The position numbers were made by a program, and so were the translations under genes. DNA of 64,000 nt from positions 142,049,070 through 142,113,069 of the forward strand of contig OX424576.1 in NCBI GenBank assembly GCA_949152435.1. The letters run 5' to 3'. Of this stretch, positions 60,851-64,000 are shown piece after piece. The DNA comes from Gastracanthus pulcherrimus (Eukaryota; Arthropoda; Insecta; Hymenoptera; Pteromalidae). The stretch's first letter is position 1. The number at the start of each line of letters is the position of its first letter. A model generated the notes under the pieces. It was not told where the DNA came from. It ran no database searches and saw only the letters and a program-made list of their open reading frames with translations.

Positions 60851-61214
60851 TGTAAAAATCGGTATAATTTTTGTACAATGATAAATCGAGTAATTTGTTA
60901 CATTTTGCTTTGAAATTTGTTATGATAATCATTTAAGTAAAAGCATAGAAACCCTCTTCAAAAGATAAGAAATTCTTGAGGTTCCAATGACTGAGTAATT
61001 TATAATTAAAAAATATGTTATATATATAGAGTTATGATAACTTTGGTACCAAATAACCTTCAAATTTTACAATTACTGAATTTGGATACAATAAATGATC
61101 GAAATAAGATACTTATTACGTTAACTAGAAAAAGTACAATTTTTGCAATTGAATAACAGATAAAGGCACCGATATGCTATAAGCACTAACGGGCGTGATA
61201 GTTTTAGCGAGTCG

Positions 61215-61765
61215 ATCATATCATGATTTTTTTTAAACACTCTTACTACGTCCAGAATTACCCCATTATAATGTTCCTATTAATTCCCCACCCATCCTAA
61301 TTTTATCTCATTATGCTTCCACGCCCATACATCACTTCTCCAATAACTCCCGAATCACTACATCATAGTAAACTAGCTTGTATTTCGACGTAATGATTTA
61401 AGCATGTTAATTATATCATGATTTTTTGTTCAAAAATGTCCTCTCTTTGTCCACCATTACCCCAACCACTTTTCCCACCTATCCTAATTTTTTGATGCTA
61501 TTGACTCTCCAAGCACTGCCTTGTAATAAACACGCGCGTATTTCAGCGTGATGGTATAGCGTGACACTCATTTGATGATTAATTTCTCAAAAATACCCAC
61601 TTCACGCTGACCGTTTCCCCCACCACTTTTCCTAACCATTCTAATTTTATCCTATTACGCTGCCGCACCCATCCATCAGATCCCCATTTACCCTCGAAGC
61701 CGTAAGTCGCAGTAAATCGCGTTCAATGCAGCGTGACTCTCCATGCATCTTATTACAATCATTCT
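61215..61765. repeat. Imperfect tandem repeat, about 160-190-bp unit, three copies
   Basis: TCATGATTTTTT-like starts at 61221 and 61417 (weaker at 61573) and CATCCTAATTTTATC-like words at 61292, 61480 and 61637 repeat in the same order, with CCCCACC/CCACTTTTCC upstream and an ACGCC or GCAC patch downstream. Diverged. Confidence 0.55.
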
Positions 61766-62023
61766 TTTATAAAAGGATAAAAATTAATTTTTTAAGATTT
61801 GCATTTTTATTTTTTTTGATTTTTTATGTTTTAATTGCTGCTAACTTTTTAACTAATTAATTCTATTACACCAAACTTTTACATAATAACTATAATGATA
61901 TTTAATGAGTTTATGAAAAGTAAACCTCAATAGTAATGAGTTAAAAAAGTCCAAGAAAAGTTTATTTTCATTATGTACAGAAAACGAGCGAATGAGCTCT
62001 AAAAAATATATGCATATGCATAA

Positions 62024-62118
62024 ACACACACACACACACACACATACACACACACGCGCGCGCACGCACGCACGCACGCACGCACGCACACGCACACGCA
62101 CACACACATACACAGACA
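62024..62118. repeat. (CA)n / (CGCA)n microsatellite
   Basis: CACACA followed by CGCACGCACGCA repeats, about 95 bp. Confidence 0.94.
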
Positions 62119-62381
62119 GACATTTTTAAAAAACTTGTATATATATTCTAATTAAGGGACCATCAAGACATTTTCTAGAAGTAGTGCATTTTAGATTTCT
62201 AAGGTCTCATAGTTGTTTCTGTAATATTATTTGCGAAATTTTTTTTGTCATTACAAACCTAGCTCTATGAGAAAGCAAAAATTTGGAAGATGCGTTTAAA
62301 AACCTATATTCTATAGTTTTGCTAAAAAATGTTAGAAACATGTTTGGAGATACTGGGAATCAAAATACACTATTTTTATAC

Positions 62382-62532
62382 TGTGTGTGAGTGTGTGAGT
62401 ATGTGTATGTGTGCGTGTGTGCTTGCGTCCTTGTGTACGTGCGTGCGTGCGTGGGTGCGTGCATGCGTGTGTGTGTGTGCGTGTGTGCGTGCGTTCGTGC
62501 GTGCTTGTGTGCGTGCGTGTGTTTGTGTATGT
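62382..62532. repeat. (TG)n / (TGCG)n microsatellite
   Basis: TGTGTG and GTGCGTGC repeats, about 150 bp, complementary in type to the CA/CGCA tract 300 bp upstream. Confidence 0.94.
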
Positions 62533-62747
62533 GTATGAATGTGGATGAACATTACTCTGAATACACACGGTTAAATTAATGTTTTGCGGCTAATTTTTTT
62601 GGTTTTATTTAAGGACGGCTGCAATAAAAAACTATTTTTTGTTCTTCGATTTATTTTTGTTTTTGCGGTTTTTCGATTTTTGAGTTTTAGTTTCTTGGGC
62701 TTTTTTATACCATAAAAATAATATCATCGATTATTTAATAATGCATT

Positions 62748-62935
62748 TGTAAGAGCATAAAATTACCTATCTTTTCATACCCAAAATTTTGAATATGCTA
62801 TTTCCTTTGTTTTGTTATTCACAAAATTGTCATTTTTTTCAAACTGTTATATCTGTAAAATATAAGAATGAAAATTTTTGAGAAAAATTGAGATGATTAG
62901 ATGATAGCATTTTTATTGTATAATGTAGTCAATAA
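62748..62935 (+). repeat. Dispersed repeat, copy 2 (copy 1 at 1465-1655)
   Basis: AAAATTACCTATCTTTTCAT, TATTTCCTTTGTTTTGTTAT and GAGAAAAATTGAGATGATTA parallel the copy at 1465-1655 in order and strand. Confidence 0.6.
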
Positions 62936-63289
62936 TTACGATGTGTTCAAAAGAATGTTGAATAGTCATTTTAATATTTGTGTTATGATTAGATAATAAA
63001 GTAATTTCTGATAATAAAGTAATTTCTGATAAGAAAGTAATTTGCTTGTAGAGATTAGTTTGGTCAACTTCTTTATAAAAATATTAGCTGTCCGTTTAAA
63101 ACCCTTGATAATCATAGAACCTTCAGCACGTCAGTGTACCAACATTCCGCCCAAAATCAACCAATTCGAAAAAAAATTCAATTTCGCATGCACTTTTAGC
63201 TCATGTTCATACGAAACGAAATCCATTTAACGAAAAAAACGTGACAGAAATGTCGTGGGCAGCTCTGTAACTGAATCGTGCTCGCGATA

Positions 63290-63700
63290 TATATAAATCG
63301 AATGCTAGTGAAGAAACACGTTCCGCGACAAAACCACACGCCATACAAATTCCCTCGGATTAACGTTTCAAGAATTTCCTCCTCGAACGCAGAAAAAGAC
63401 AATGTACACTGCAGCTAAACATGTGGAAAAAACTCGGCGCTCGAAATTCCTATTTGTACAAAGCTTCGTCGCACGCGTGTGAGCGTCCCTTAGTCTGTAA
63501 AAACTTGCGCTAGACAAAAGAATCAAAAGAGAGATTGAGAGCAAGAGGACGTTTGAGATGTACGTTCATGTCGGAATGAACGAATATTTTGCCTCATTTC
63601 CTTTCAAGTTGCGTATGTGTGTAAAAAGTGGCGCGCGCGCATGAAGCTTTTGGCAACGCGAGCAGATTTTATGCGGCGGATTAGATTTCCGCGGACTCTA
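63290..63700. promoter_or_regulatory. CpG-containing patch near the window end
   Basis: gtcgcacgcgtgtgagcgtc and gtggcgcgcgcgcatgaagc stand out from AT-rich DNA. No coding frame is recognised; possible regulatory DNA. Confidence 0.2.
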
Positions 63701-63720
63701 TTTGTTTTAATAGAATGCAT

Positions 63721-63865
63721 AAGGTGATGCTAAAGCCACCTGTCAATTTTTAGCAAATGTCTTTATGAAACGTTATTGGCCTAATAAAAAACAACAACTT
63801 TCCAGAGATATATTCTCCCAAAATTGAAAATTGAATGAAATAAGTGATTCCCCGTATCAAATATC
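63721..63865. mobile_element. Partial copy of the AAGGTGATG foldback MITE family
   Basis: AAGGTGATGCTAAAGCCACC at the left edge matches the ends of the 35431-35649 element, and ACAACAACTTTCCAGAGATA with AAATTGAAAATTGAATGAAA matches its inner arm. The right terminus lacks the mirrored GGTGG end, so the copy is truncated or strongly diverged. Confidence 0.6.
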
Positions 63866-64000
63866 TGCGGTATTATTTATATCTGAATAAGTATATTATA
63901 TTGGCAAAATCAATTTCTCAAAATTGAAATTACGTTTTTTGTATTTTTTTCTCCATTATATTTGTATGTAATTTTATTCTATTGTATTATTTAATTTGTA

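Noticed and set aside
60658..60855. Cys/Val-rich small protein
   Set aside because: Read-through of an interrupted (GT)n microsatellite.

Overview
This is AT-rich eukaryotic nuclear DNA, most likely from an insect. I favour a hymenopteran (wasp, ant or sawfly) from the resemblance of the one intact gene to hymenopteran SLC5 transporters as I remember them; no search was run, so the order-level call is inference. Long (AT)n, (GA)n, (CT)n and (CA)n runs, CpG-rich islands in an AT-rich background, introns with GT..AG ends, and decayed Copia and LINE elements rule out a prokaryote.

Only one host protein-coding gene is well supported. It lies on the + strand and encodes a sodium:solute symporter (SLC5 family, SMCT/SMVT/iodide-transporter branch) in five coding exons: 43420-43775, 50769-50943, 52012-52166, 52334-52474 and 53433-54537. 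Every junction keeps frame with GT..AG introns, giving 643 residues. A strong acceptor 33 bp before the ATG implies an upstream non-coding exon; the CpG-rich block at about 39.6-40.2 kb, with an initiator-like motif and a donor at 40194, is the best candidate. Candidate poly(A) signals lie at 55585, 55629 and 58320.

The rest is intergenic or intronic DNA rich in transposon remains. From left to right: a TTAA-flanked foldback element (5623-6256); an (AT)n-rich composite of inverted and direct repeats (7440-8700); degenerate TATAGTGCGC-type repeats (11270-11520 and 12735-12830); a cluster of a tRNA-derived SINE, a foldback element and two hairpins (16.64-18.15 kb); an 850-bp inverted repeat (24.0-24.9 and 29.5-30.34 kb) enclosing a hAT-like foldback element with an 8-bp target duplication and a TTAA-flanked element; a LINE copy whose 5' part is inverted against its 3' tail (30.73-31.82 kb); a decayed Ty1/copia element with a 5' LTR and tRNA-Met-type primer binding site (31.96-34.38 kb); and a dispersed repeat (34.38-36.78 kb; sister copy at 28.28-29.50 kb) invaded by a 1.1-kb foldback element that itself contains another foldback element. 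More foldback elements lie in SLC5 introns (42898-43178, 44510-44735) and downstream (58.43-59.70 kb, with a 97-bp hairpin nested inside).

I saw no rRNA gene, CRISPR array, intact transposase or second host gene. The notable structure is the density, diversity and nesting of non-autonomous palindromic elements, several of which carry enough terminal or target-site information to be assigned to a superfamily by inspection.
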